Origin: Pseudomonas sp. R-28-1W-6
GTDB lineage: Bacteria; Pseudomonadota; Gammaproteobacteria; Pseudomonadales; Pseudomonadaceae
Assembly (NCBI RefSeq): GCF_009799925.1
Contig: NZ_WELK01000014.1
Coordinates: 1 to 48,883 of the forward strand
Direction of reading: 5' to 3'
Length of the DNA: 48,883 bases
Position 1 is the stretch's first letter; every line of letters starts with the position of its first letter. The translations under genes were made by a program, and so were the position numbers. This document shows, in pieces, positions 15,363-24,088 of the stretch. Under the pieces are notes generated by a model. That model was not told the origin of the DNA, made no database searches, and saw nothing but the letters and a program-made list of their open reading frames with translations.

Positions 15363-16094
15363 ATGAGCCAAGCCGATCTCCTCGACCAAGACCCCGTGTT
15401 CCAGCTCAAAGGCAGCATGCTCGCCATCACCATCCTGGAGCTGGCGCACAACGACCTGGAGCGCCTGGACCGCCAGCTGGCCGACAAGGTCGCCCAGGCC
15501 CCCAACTTCTTCCAGAACATTCCCCTGGTGCTGGCCCTGGACAAGCTGCCGGACGGCGAAGGCAACCTCGACCTGGCCCGGCTGATGGAGCTGTGCCGCA
15601 ACCACGGCCTGCGCACCCTGGCCATCCGCGCCAGCCGCGAGGAAGACATCGCCGCCGCCAACGCCCTGGACCTGCCCGTGCTGCCGCCATCCGGCGCGCG
15701 CGAGAAGCTGGTCGAGCCGGTGGAAAGCCGCAAGAAGGTGGAAAAACCCGCCGAGCCGGTGTTCAAGCCGAGCCGGATCGTCACCACCCCGGTGCGCGGC
15801 GGCCAGCAGATCTACGCCCAGGGCGGCGACCTGGTGGTGCTGTCGCCGGTCAGCGCCGGCGCGGAACTTCTCGCCGACGGCAATATCCATGTGTACGGCC
15901 CGATGCGCGGGCGCGCCCTGGCTGGCGTCAAGGGCAACACCCAGGCACGGATTTTCTGCCAGCAGATGGGCGCGGAAATGCTCTCCATCGCCGGCCAGTA
16001 CAAGACCGCCGAAGACTTGCGCCGCGATCCGCTGTGGGGGCAATCGGTACAGGTCAGCCTGTCGGGTGACGTGTTGAACATCACCCGCCTTTAA
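15363..16094 (+). CDS. minC: Septum-site-determining protein MinC
   Basis: A 243-residue division inhibitor. The N-terminal domain (about residues 10-105) antagonises FtsZ assembly. A charged, Lys/Pro-rich linker (about 115-140) leads to the C-terminal beta-helix (about 140-240), which binds MinD and carries VYGPMRGRALAG and IFCQQMGAEMLSIAGQY, typical of MinC. It heads the minCDE cluster; about 100 bases separate it from minD. Confidence 0.95.
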   Translation: MSQADLLDQDPVFQLKGSMLAITILELAHNDLERLDRQLADKVAQAPNFFQNIPLVLALDKLPDGEGNLDLARLMELCRNHGLRTLAIRASREEDIAAANALDLPVLPPSGAREKLVEPVESRKKVEKPAEPVFKPSRIVTTPVRGGQQIYAQGGDLVVLSPVSAGAELLADGNIHVYGPMRGRALAGVKGNTQARIFCQQMGAEMLSIAGQYKTAEDLRRDPLWGQSVQVSLSGDVLNITRL

Positions 16095-16193
16095 CGGATA
16101 CTGCGGCCCAATTTCAGGGAGCAAAAGGGCATTCGGAAGCCAGTTTACCGGCGCCGGATTTCCCGCTTTTTCATATATTTGGGGTGAATCACC

Positions 16194-17006
16194 TTGGCCA
16201 AGATCCTCGTAGTCACTTCCGGCAAGGGTGGCGTGGGTAAAACCACCACCAGCGCCGCCATCGGCACCGGTCTCGCTCTGCGCGGGCACAAAACCGTCAT
16301 CGTCGACTTCGACGTCGGCCTGCGCAACCTCGACCTGATCATGGGTTGCGAGCGCCGCGTGGTGTATGACTTCGTCAACGTCATCAACGGCGAAGCGACC
16401 CTGACCCAGGCCCTGATCAAGGACAAGCGCCTCGAGAACCTGTACGTGCTGGCCGCCAGCCAGACCCGTGACAAGGACGCGCTGACCAAGGAAGGCGTGG
16501 GCAAGGTCATCGACGAGCTGTCGCAGAACTTCGAATACGTGATCTGCGACTCGCCGGCCGGCATCGAGACCGGCGCGCACCTGGCCATGTACTTCGCCGA
16601 CGAGGCGATCGTCGTGACCAACCCGGAAGTCTCCTCGGTACGCGACTCCGACCGCATGCTCGGCCTGCTGGCCAGCAAGTCGCGCCGCGCCGAACAGGGC
16701 CTGGAGCCGATCAAGGAGCGCCTGCTGCTGACCCGCTACAACCCGGAGCGGGTGACCAAGGGCGAAATGCTCGGCGTGGAAGACGTCGAGGAGATCCTCG
16801 CCATCAACCTGCTGGGCGTGATCCCGGAATCCCAGGCCGTGCTGAAGGCCTCCAACCAGGGTGTACCGGTGATCCTCGACGAACAGAGCGATGCCGGCCA
16901 GGCCTACGGCGATGCCGTCGACCGTCTGCTGGGCAAGGAAGTGCCCCATCGCTTCCTCGACGTGCAGAAGAAAGGAATCATGCAACGCCTGTTTGGAGCG
17001 CGCTAA
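16194..17006 (+). CDS. minD: Septum-site-determining ATPase MinD
   Basis: A 270-residue ParA/MinD ATPase. The deviant Walker A loop SGKGGVGKTT has Lys11 and Lys16; Walker B-like VDFDVGLRNLD follows, and the C-terminal amphipathic helix (DVQKKGIMQRLFGAR) anchors it to the membrane. It recruits MinC and is released by MinE. The start codon is TTG at 16194, supported by GGGGTGA 7 bases upstream and by the conserved AKILVVTSGKGG N-terminus. The stop codon overlaps the minE start by one base (TAATG). Confidence 0.96.
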   Translation: MAKILVVTSGKGGVGKTTTSAAIGTGLALRGHKTVIVDFDVGLRNLDLIMGCERRVVYDFVNVINGEATLTQALIKDKRLENLYVLAASQTRDKDALTKEGVGKVIDELSQNFEYVICDSPAGIETGAHLAMYFADEAIVVTNPEVSSVRDSDRMLGLLASKSRRAEQGLEPIKERLLLTRYNPERVTKGEMLGVEDVEEILAINLLGVIPESQAVLKASNQGVPVILDEQSDAGQAYGDAVDRLLGKEVPHRFLDVQKKGIMQRLFGAR

Positions 17007-17260
17007 TGAACATTTTCGACTTCTTTCGTGAACGCAAGAAGGAAACCCCTGCGTCGATTGCGAAAGAGCGTCTGTCGATCATCGTCGCCCACGAGCGCGG
17101 TCAGCGCAGCCAGCCGGACTACCTGCCGGCCCTGCAGAAGGAACTGGTCGAGGTGATCCGCAAGTACGTCAATATCGACCAGGATCAGGTGCAGGTCGCC
17201 CTGGAAAACCAGGGCAGCTGTTCCATTCTGGAACTCAACATTACCCTGCCGGATCGTTGA
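17006..17260 (+). CDS. minE: Cell division topological specificity factor MinE
   Basis: An 84-residue MinE with the N-terminal membrane-binding and MinD-contact region (FDFFRERKKETPASIAKERL, IIVAHERG) and the C-terminal dimerisation domain (about residues 35-84). It stimulates MinD ATPase and so drives pole-to-pole oscillation. It is coupled to minD through a TAATG junction. Confidence 0.96.
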   Translation: MNIFDFFRERKKETPASIAKERLSIIVAHERGQRSQPDYLPALQKELVEVIRKYVNIDQDQVQVALENQGSCSILELNITLPDR

Positions 17261-17274
17261 TTCGTCCAAGGTAA

Positions 17275-17300
17275 ACAACGGCGGCCCTGGCCGCCGTTGT
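17275..17300 (+). terminator. Strong stem-loop after minE
   Basis: A perfect 12-bp stem, ACAACGGCGGCC / GGCCGCCGTTGT, with a 2-base centre is followed only by CATTTG. It is probably a terminator or attenuator between minE and rluA, but lacks a full T tract. Confidence 0.6.
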
Positions 17301-17316
17301 CATTTGTGGAACGCCC

Positions 17317-17952
17317 ATGCCGCTGTCGAATGTCGAAATCCTCCACCAGGACGCCGCCCTGCTGGTGATCAACAAGCCCACCCTGCTGCTCTCGGTGCCC
17401 GGCCGCGCCGAGGACAACCGCGACTGCCTGGTGACCCGCCTGCAGGAAAACGGCTACCCGGAAGCACGCATCGTCCATCGCCTGGACTGGGAGACCTCGG
17501 GCATCATCGTCCTCGCTCGTGATGCCGACAGCCACCGCGAGCTGTCACGCCAGTTCCACGACCGCGAGACCGAGAAGGCCTACACCGCCCTGTGCTGGGG
17601 CCAGCCCGAGCTGGACAGCGGCAGCATCAACCTGCCGCTGCGCTACGACCCGCCGACCAAGCCGCGCCACGTGGTCGACCATGAGCAGGGCAAACATGCG
17701 CTGACCTACTGGCGCATTGTCGAGCGCTGCGGCGACTACTGCCGGGTCGAGCTGACGCCGATCACCGGCAGATCCCATCAACTGCGCGTGCACATGCTGT
17801 CGATCGGCCATCCGCTGCTCGGCGACGGTCTATACGCCCACGAGCAGGCCCTGGCCGCCTGGCCGCGCCTGTGCCTGCACGCCAGCATGCTCAGCCTGAC
17901 CCACCCGCAAACCGGCGAGCGGCTGCACTTCGAGTGCCCGGCGCCATTCTGA
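17317..17952 (+). CDS. rluA: RluA-family pseudouridine synthase
   Basis: A 211-residue pseudouridine synthase. The catalytic motif HRLDWETSG holds Asp57, and GRSHQLRVHM and HPLLGDGLYA are the other family blocks. The length and the absence of an S4 domain fit RluA, which modifies U746 of 23S rRNA and U32 of several tRNAs. It follows minE by 56 bases, as in other pseudomonads, possibly on the same transcript past a stem-loop. Confidence 0.9.
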   Translation: MPLSNVEILHQDAALLVINKPTLLLSVPGRAEDNRDCLVTRLQENGYPEARIVHRLDWETSGIIVLARDADSHRELSRQFHDRETEKAYTALCWGQPELDSGSINLPLRYDPPTKPRHVVDHEQGKHALTYWRIVERCGDYCRVELTPITGRSHQLRVHMLSIGHPLLGDGLYAHEQALAAWPRLCLHASMLSLTHPQTGERLHFECPAPF

Positions 17953-18076
17953 CGGCTTTTCCCTCTGCCATGCCGCAACGGCGTAGCGCGCCGTACACGG
18001 GATAAGGGCCGACACGCGCCTGCCAAACGCCCCGCGGAATCCGATAAACTCGGGGCATTGCCGTCCGGAGCTGTGT

Positions 18077-19366
18077 ATGCGCGAAGAACTGAACCAGGGC
18101 CTGATCGATTTCCTCAAGGCCTCGCCCACCCCCTTCCACGCCACCCGCAGCCTGGCCCAGCGCCTGCAGGCCGCCGGCTACCGGGCCCTGGACGAGCGCG
18201 AGCCCTGGCATACCGAAGCCGGCGGACGCTACTACGTGACCCGCAACGACTCCTCGCTGATCGCCTTCAAGCTGGGCAAGCGCAGCGCCCTGGACGGCGG
18301 CCTGCGCCTGGTCGGCGCGCATACCGACAGCCCCTGCCTGCGCGTCAAGCCGCAACCGGAGCTGCAGCGCCAGGGCTTCTTCCAGCTCGGCGTGGAAGTC
18401 TACGGCGGCGCCCTGCTCGCGCCCTGGTTCGACCGCGACCTGTCCCTGGCCGGGCGGGTGACCTTCCGCGAGGGCGGCAAGGTGCAGAGCCAGCTGATCG
18501 ACTTCGAGCTGCCGATCGCCACCATTCCCAACCTGGCCATCCACCTCAACCGCGAGGCCAACCAGGGCTGGGCGATCAACCCGCAGAACGAGCTGCCGCC
18601 GATCCTGGCGCAGATCGCCGGTGAGGAGCCGGCCGACTTCCGCGCCCTGCTCACCGACCGCCTGGCCGAAGAGCACGGCATCAGCGCCGACGCGGTGCTG
18701 GACTACGAACTGAGTTTCTACGACACCCAGCCGGCCGCGGTGATCGGCCTCAACCAGGACTTCATCGCCGGCGCGCGCCTGGACAACCTGCTGTCCTGCT
18801 ACGCCGGCCTGCAGGCCCTGCTCGCCGCCGAAGGCGACGAGACCTGCGTGCTGGTGTGCACCGACCACGAGGAGATCGGCTCCTGCTCGGCCTGCGGCGC
18901 CGATGGCCCGTTCCTCGAGCAGGTGCTGCGCCGCGTGCTGCCGGAAGGCGACGGCTTCGTGCGCAGCATCCAGAAGTCGCTGCTGGTGTCGGCCGACAAC
19001 GCCCACGGCGTGCACCCCAACTACGCCGACAAGCACGACGCCAACCACGGCCCCAAGCTCAACGCCGGCCCGGTGATCAAGGTCAACAGCAACCAGCGCT
19101 ACGCCACCAACAGCGAGACCGCCGGCTTCTTCCGCCACCTGTGCCTGGCCGAGGAAGTGCCGGTGCAGAGCTTCGTGGTGCGCAGCGACATGGGTTGCGG
19201 CTCGACCATCGGCCCGATCACCGCCAGCCAGCTGGGCGTGCGCACCGTGGACATCGGCCTGCCGACCTTCGCCATGCACTCGATCCGCGAACTGGCCGGC
19301 AGCCATGACCTGGCTCACCTGGTGAAAGTCCTCAGCGCCTTCTTCGCCAGCGCCGAGCTGGCGTAA
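18077..19366 (+). CDS. apeB: M18-family metalloaminopeptidase
   Basis: A 429-residue M18 aminopeptidase. The binuclear metal site is complete: GAHTDSP (His82), GARLDN, TDHEEIGS with the catalytic Glu pair, SADNAHG and a late MHSIRE histidine. Such cytoplasmic dodecamers remove N-terminal residues from peptides, often acidic or neutral ones. GGAG precedes the ATG. The length is that of the family. Confidence 0.93.
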   Translation: MREELNQGLIDFLKASPTPFHATRSLAQRLQAAGYRALDEREPWHTEAGGRYYVTRNDSSLIAFKLGKRSALDGGLRLVGAHTDSPCLRVKPQPELQRQGFFQLGVEVYGGALLAPWFDRDLSLAGRVTFREGGKVQSQLIDFELPIATIPNLAIHLNREANQGWAINPQNELPPILAQIAGEEPADFRALLTDRLAEEHGISADAVLDYELSFYDTQPAAVIGLNQDFIAGARLDNLLSCYAGLQALLAAEGDETCVLVCTDHEEIGSCSACGADGPFLEQVLRRVLPEGDGFVRSIQKSLLVSADNAHGVHPNYADKHDANHGPKLNAGPVIKVNSNQRYATNSETAGFFRHLCLAEEVPVQSFVVRSDMGCGSTIGPITASQLGVRTVDIGLPTFAMHSIRELAGSHDLAHLVKVLSAFFASAELA

Positions 19367-19377
19367 CTCTATCGCGC

Positions 19378-19485
19378 AGGTTGGGTTGAGGCGCGCAGCG
19401 CCGAAGCCCAACGAGCGGAGCCCAGCCCGACCTCTTGGTAACCCGCCGCCCTGGCGTTGGGCTTCGCTGCGCTCAACCACAACCT
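19378..19485. repeat. Dispersed palindromic repeat, family B, copy 1
   Basis: Left part 19378-19412 and right part 19456-19485 are imperfect complements sharing GTTGGGCTTCG / CGAAGCCCAAC and GGTTGAG / CTCAACC. A related copy lies at 47352-47445. It fills the gap between the convergent apeB and GntR genes. Confidence 0.75.
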
Positions 19486-19513
19486 ACCCATCGCAAACCT
19501 GGCACCGCACCGC

Positions 19514-20230
19514 TCACTCCGGCACTTCGACGCTGACGTGAATGGCGTCGTGGCGCCAGAATTCCAGGTCGCAGTCGATCAGCCGCCCGTGCTGGTCGCG
19601 GTTGACCCGGGTGATGCGCAGCGCCGGGCTGCCCAGGGTGGTCTTCAGGCTGTTCGCCGCCTCGGCCGGCAACGCGGTGGGCAGGATGTCGAAACGCACC
19701 CGCCCGTAGTGGATGGCGTACTCGCTGGCGTACAGCTCGGTCAGCGAGCAGGTCAGGTCGAACTGCAGGATGCCGGGAAAGTAGGCCGGATTCAGGTAGT
19801 GCTCGACGTACAGCACCAGGCGCCCGTCGATGCGCCGCGCGCGGCGGATCTGCAGTACCGCCGACAGCGCCGGCAACTCCAGCAGCGCGCAGATATCCAC
19901 CGGCGCCGGCATCAGCCGGGCGCTGAGCAGCTCGGTGGAGGACTGCCGCCCCTGCTCGCGCACCATCGCATGGAAGTGGCTGCGCACCAGCGGGTTGTAG
20001 GCCAGCCGCGGCGGCGAGACGAACCAGCCGCGGCGCTCCTCGCGGTAGATCAGCCCCTCGGCCTCCAGCTGCCCCAGCGCCTCGCGCAGGGTGATGCGGG
20101 TGGTCTCGAACAGCTCACTGAGCTTGCGCTCGGCCGGCAGCTGGCTGCCCTGCGCCAGCAGGCCATGCTCGATCTGCTCCTGCAGGGCCCGGCAGATGGC
20201 GGTAACGGTACGGGGCGCTTCGTCGCGCAT
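19514..20230 (-). CDS. GntR-family (UTRA domain) transcriptional regulator
   Basis: A 238-residue regulator with an N-terminal GntR winged helix (about residues 8-75: SQLPAERKLSELFETTRITLREALGQLEAEGLI) and a C-terminal UTRA effector domain (about 95-235). The start at 20230 is preceded by GGAG. It diverges from the transport operon and is the obvious regulator of it. Relatives are annotated as phosphonate-utilisation regulators (PhnR/PhnF-like), which fits the operon content, but the effector is unproven. Confidence 0.88.
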   Translation of the reverse strand: MRDEAPRTVTAICRALQEQIEHGLLAQGSQLPAERKLSELFETTRITLREALGQLEAEGLIYREERRGWFVSPPRLAYNPLVRSHFHAMVREQGRQSSTELLSARLMPAPVDICALLELPALSAVLQIRRARRIDGRLVLYVEHYLNPAYFPGILQFDLTCSLTELYASEYAIHYGRVRFDILPTALPAEAANSLKTTLGSPALRITRVNRDQHGRLIDCDLEFWRHDAIHVSVEVPE

Positions 20231-20541
20231 GCAAAACTCCACTCTGGAATAGACCAGCACCAACAAGGGGCACGACCGGTCGAAAGTGCGGCCATGCTAG
20301 GCAGCCTAGATGACCGTGGCGTGACAGCCCGGAGGTGTAGCGAGTCTCCTGCACGCCCCATGCCACAAGGCCCGGCAGTCTTCCGGCAAATCAGCCACTT
20401 AGCCATGGTCTACGCTTGCAGACGCGGCCTGGCCCGGATGAAGCGGGGCAGCGTCGCCATAAAAACGTCATAGAAAGCTTCTAGATTGGCCTGGGTCTTG
20501 CTGATCTATACCAATCTTTCACCCCGCTAAGGAGCTTCACC
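20231..20541. promoter_or_regulatory. Regulatory region of the organophosphorus transport operon
   Basis: This is 311 bases between the divergent GntR gene and the operon. An imperfect 12-bp palindrome, TGATCTATACCA (20502-20513), resembles operators of HutC/UTRA regulators (such as TGGTCTAGACCA) and sits 28 bases before the binding-protein start. TAGAA-AGC-TTCTA (20471-20483) is a second short palindrome. A possible weak promoter, TTGGCC (20486) with TATACC (20507), overlaps the operator. No coding signal is seen from 20231 to 20460. Confidence 0.5.
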
Positions 20542-21597
20542 ATGAAACGCCTGCTGCTGGCTTCACTGATGGGATCGGCCATTATTCTGGGTAACCAGGC
20601 CATGGCCAACGAGGATGTAAAGAGCCTGGAACAAGCCGCCCGCGCAGAGGGCGAGGTCAACAGCGTCGGCATGCCGGACAGCTGGGCCAACTGGAAGGAC
20701 ACCTGGGCCGACCTGGGCAAACTCTACGGCCTCAAGCACATGGACACCGACATGAGCTCGGCCCAGGAAATCGCCAAGTTCGCCGCCGAGAAGGACAACG
20801 CCACCGCCGACATCGGCGACGTTGGCGCGGCCTTCGGCCCCATCGCCGTGCAGCAGGGCGTCACCCAGGCCTACAAACCGAGCACCTGGGAACAGATCCC
20901 GGCCTGGGCCAAGGACGCGGACGGCCACTGGATGCTGGCCTACACCGGCTCCATCGCCTTCATCGTCAACAAGCAGCTGGTCAAGGACGTGCCGCAGTCC
21001 TGGGCCGACCTCAAGCAAGGTAAGTACAAGGTCGCCATCGGTGACGTCAGCGCCGCCGCCCAGGCGGTCAACGGCGTGCTGGCCGCCGCCATCGCCAACG
21101 GCGGTGATGAGAAGAACATCCAGCCGGGCCTGGACTTCTTCGCCGAGATCGCCAAGCAGGGCCGTCTGGGCCTGTCCAACCCGACCATCCAGACCCTGGA
21201 AAAAGGCGAAGTGGAAGTCGGCATCGTCTGGGATTTCAACGGCCTGTCCTACCGCGACCAGATCGACCCGAGCCGTTTCGAAGTGCTGATCCCCTCCGAT
21301 GGCTCGGTGATTTCCGGCTACACCACCATCATCAACAAGTACGCCAAGCACCCCAACGCCGCCAAGCTGGCGCGCGAGTACATCTTGAGCGACGCCGGCC
21401 AGATCAACCTGGCCAAGGGCAACGCCCGGCCGATCCGCGCCGAGCACCTGACCCTGCCGGCCGAGGTGCAGGCCAAGCTGCTGCCCAACGCGCAGTACGC
21501 CAAGGTCCAGCCGATCAAGGACCCGGCCGCCTGGGAAGCCACCTCGAAGGCGCTGCCGCAGCTGTGGCAGGAAAACGTGATCATCGAAATGCAGTAA
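20542..21597 (+). CDS. ABC-transporter periplasmic substrate-binding protein
   Basis: A 351-residue class II solute-binding protein with a signal peptide (MKRLLLASLMGSAIILGNQA, cleavage near AMA-NE). Its fold family includes binders of Fe(III), polyamines and 2-aminoethylphosphonate; segments such as TGSIAFIVNKQLVKDVPQSWADL are typical. AAGGAG lies 8 bases before the ATG. It leads a compact operon with a phosphodiesterase-like hydrolase, two permeases, an ATPase and a HAD phosphatase, so a phosphonate or phosphate ester ligand is more likely than iron. Confidence 0.87.
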   Translation: MKRLLLASLMGSAIILGNQAMANEDVKSLEQAARAEGEVNSVGMPDSWANWKDTWADLGKLYGLKHMDTDMSSAQEIAKFAAEKDNATADIGDVGAAFGPIAVQQGVTQAYKPSTWEQIPAWAKDADGHWMLAYTGSIAFIVNKQLVKDVPQSWADLKQGKYKVAIGDVSAAAQAVNGVLAAAIANGGDEKNIQPGLDFFAEIAKQGRLGLSNPTIQTLEKGEVEVGIVWDFNGLSYRDQIDPSRFEVLIPSDGSVISGYTTIINKYAKHPNAAKLAREYILSDAGQINLAKGNARPIRAEHLTLPAEVQAKLLPNAQYAKVQPIKDPAAWEATSKALPQLWQENVIIEMQ

Positions 21598-21655
21598 TCG
21601 TGGCTCCGCAGCCCGACACTCGCCGGGCTGCGTTTTAGCTCAAGGAAATCGCCCG

Positions 21656-22462
21656 ATGAAACACAACGTCATCCTGGTGCTGCTGGATGGCCTGAACTAC
21701 GAGGTGGCCCGCCATGCGCTGGGCCATCTGCAGGCCTACTGCGGTGCCGACCGCGCCGTGCTGTACAAGCTCGAATGCGAGCTGCCGGCGCTGTCGCGCC
21801 CGCTCTACGAATGCATCCTGACCGGCGTGGCGCCGCTCGACAGCGGCATCGTGCACAACGACGTGGTGCGTCTGTCCAACCAGCGCAGCATCTTCCACTA
21901 TGCCCGCGCTGCCGGCCTGTCCACCGCCGCCGCGGCCTATCACTGGATCAGCGAGCTGTACAACCGCGCGCCCTTCGACGCGGCCCGCGACCGCCACACC
22001 AGCGACCCGGCCCTGCCGATCCAGCAGGGCCACTTCTATTACGCCGACCACTACCCGGACTCGCACCTGTTCGCCGACGCCGAGCACCTGCGTCTGCAGC
22101 ACCGGCCGAACTTCCTCCTGGTGCACCCGATGAACATCGACGACGCCGGCCACAAGCATGGCCTGGACTCGCCGCAATACCGCAACAGCGCACGCCGCGC
22201 CGACATCCTCCTGGCCGAATACCTGCAGCGCTGGCTGGATACCGGCTACCAGGTACTGGTCACCGCCGACCACGGCATGAACAACGACCACTCGCACAAC
22301 GGCCTGCTGGCGGAGGAGCGCGAAGTCCCGCTGTTCGTCGCCGGCAGCGCCTTCAGCCTGGATGCCAGCGCGCAGCCGCTGCAGACCGAGCTGTGCGGCA
22401 CCATCTGCAGCCTGCTCGGCGCCAGCCACGACAAACCGCTGTGCAAGGAACTGCTCAAGTGA
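21656..22462 (+). CDS. Alkaline-phosphatase-superfamily phosphodiesterase-like hydrolase
   Basis: A 268-residue cytoplasmic protein (no signal peptide) of the nucleotide pyrophosphatase/phosphodiesterase and phosphonoacetate-hydrolase branch. Asp11 in LLDGLN, Ser47 in PALSRPLYECILTG (nucleophile position, usually Thr), the metal residues in NIDDAGHKHG and TADHGMN, and a final histidine in NNDHSHNG make a complete two-metal site. It should split a phosphodiester, phosphomonoester or phosphonate brought in by the adjacent transporter. Its stop overlaps the GTG start of the next gene. Confidence 0.83.
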   Translation: MKHNVILVLLDGLNYEVARHALGHLQAYCGADRAVLYKLECELPALSRPLYECILTGVAPLDSGIVHNDVVRLSNQRSIFHYARAAGLSTAAAAYHWISELYNRAPFDAARDRHTSDPALPIQQGHFYYADHYPDSHLFADAEHLRLQHRPNFLLVHPMNIDDAGHKHGLDSPQYRNSARRADILLAEYLQRWLDTGYQVLVTADHGMNNDHSHNGLLAEEREVPLFVAGSAFSLDASAQPLQTELCGTICSLLGASHDKPLCKELLK

Positions 22463-23304
22463 CGGCAAGCAAACCTCGCGGCAAATGGCTGGCCCTGCTG
22501 TGCCTGCTGCCCTTCGCCATCTTCTTCATCGCCTTCCAGATCGCCCCGCTGCTGTGGGTCGCGGTGCACAGCCTGAGCGTCGGCGACGCCTGGGGCCTGG
22601 GCAATTTCGCGAAGATCTTCGCCTCCAAGTTCTACCTGCAGGCGATCAAGCACAGCCTGCAGATCGCCTTCTGGTCCAGCCTGTTCGGCATCGTCATCGC
22701 CGTGCTCGGCAGCTACTCGCTGCGCCAGGTCGACTCCAGGCTGCGCGACTTCGTCATGGCCTTCTCCAACATGACCAGCAACTTCGCCGGCGTGCCGCTG
22801 GCCTTCGCCTTCATCATCATCCTCGGCTTCAACGGCGCGCTGACCCTGCTGCTCAAGCAGACTGGGGTGATCGAGGACTTCAACCTGTACTCCAAGACCG
22901 GGCTGATCGTGCTCTACACCTACTTCCAGATCCCCCTCGGCGTGCTGCTGCTCTACCCCGCCTTCGACGCCCTGCGCGAGGACTGGCGCGAGTCCGCCGC
23001 CCTGCTCGGCGCCGGCACCTGGGACTTCTGGCGGCATATCGGCCTGCCGGTGCTGACCCCGGCCCTGCTCGGCACCTTCGTCATCCTGCTGGCCAACGCC
23101 CTCGGCGCCTACGCCACGGTGTATGCGCTGACCACCGGCAACTTCAACGTGCTGCCGATCCGCATCGCCGCCATGGTCGCCGGCGACATCAGCCTCAACC
23201 CGGACATGGCCAGCGCCCTGGCCATGGTGCTGGTGGGCCTGATGGTGGTGATAACCGTGGTCCATCAGTGGCTGCTGAAGAGGAGCTACCATGTCGCGCG
23301 CTGA
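22459..23304 (+). CDS. ABC-transporter permease 1
   Basis: A 281-residue inner-membrane permease with six hydrophobic helices and the EAA loop (DWRESAALLGAGTWDFWRHIGLPVLTPAL, about residues 175-205) that docks on the ATPase. The start is GTG at 22459, overlapping the preceding stop (GTGA), with AAGGAA upstream. It pairs with permease 2. Confidence 0.92.
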   Translation: MTASKPRGKWLALLCLLPFAIFFIAFQIAPLLWVAVHSLSVGDAWGLGNFAKIFASKFYLQAIKHSLQIAFWSSLFGIVIAVLGSYSLRQVDSRLRDFVMAFSNMTSNFAGVPLAFAFIIILGFNGALTLLLKQTGVIEDFNLYSKTGLIVLYTYFQIPLGVLLLYPAFDALREDWRESAALLGAGTWDFWRHIGLPVLTPALLGTFVILLANALGAYATVYALTTGNFNVLPIRIAAMVAGDISLNPDMASALAMVLVGLMVVITVVHQWLLKRSYHVAR

Positions 23305-24088
23305 TGCCAAACCGGCCGCCCTCTATCACCGCACGGTGGTCTGGCTGCTGTTCCTGATCCTCCTCCTGCCGCTGGCCGGCACCCTGCTCTATTCGTTATC
23401 CACCAGCTGGTCGGCGACCATCCTGCCGTCCGGCCTGACCTTCAAGTGGTACCTGGCGCTGTGGAGCGACCCGCGCTTTCTCGCCGCCTTCGGCCAGTCG
23501 CTTCTGGTGTGCTTCGGCTCGCTGCTGCTGGCCACGGTACTGATCCTGCCGCTGCTGTTTGTGGTGCATTACCACTTCCCCAAGCTCGACGGGCTGATGA
23601 ACATCTTGATTTTGCTGCCGTTCGCCGTGCCGCCGGTGGTGTCCTCGGTGGGCCTGCTGCAGGTCTACGGCTCCGGACCGCTGGCGATGGTCGGCACGCC
23701 GTGGATCCTGATCGGCTGCTACTTCACCGTGGCCCTGCCGTTCATGTACCGGGCGATCACCAACAACCTGCAGGCGATCAACCTGCGCGACCTGATGGAC
23801 GCCGCCCAACTGCTCGGCGCCAGCACCTGGCAGGCCGCCTTCCTGGTGGTACTGCCGAACCTGCGCAAGGGCCTGATGGTCTCGCTGTTCCTCTCCTTCA
23901 GCTTCCTGTTCGGCGAGTTCGTCTTCGCCAACCTGCTGGTCGGCACCCGCTACGAGACCCTGCAGGTGTACCTGAACAACATGAAAAACAGCAGCGGCCA
24001 CTTCAACAGCGCGCTGGTGATTTCCTACTTCTTCTTCGTGCTGATCTTCACCTGGGCGGCCAATCGCCTGAACAAGGACAACTCATGA
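23291..24088 (+). CDS. ABC-transporter permease 2
   Basis: A 265-residue permease with six hydrophobic helices and the EAA loop (LMDAAQLLGASTWQAAFLVVLPNLRKGL, about residues 172-200). AGGAG lies 7 bases before the ATG, inside the end of permease 1, which it overlaps by 14 bases. It overlaps the ATPase gene by 4 bases. Confidence 0.92.
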   Translation: MSRADAKPAALYHRTVVWLLFLILLLPLAGTLLYSLSTSWSATILPSGLTFKWYLALWSDPRFLAAFGQSLLVCFGSLLLATVLILPLLFVVHYHFPKLDGLMNILILLPFAVPPVVSSVGLLQVYGSGPLAMVGTPWILIGCYFTVALPFMYRAITNNLQAINLRDLMDAAQLLGASTWQAAFLVVLPNLRKGLMVSLFLSFSFLFGEFVFANLLVGTRYETLQVYLNNMKNSSGHFNSALVISYFFFVLIFTWAANRLNKDNS

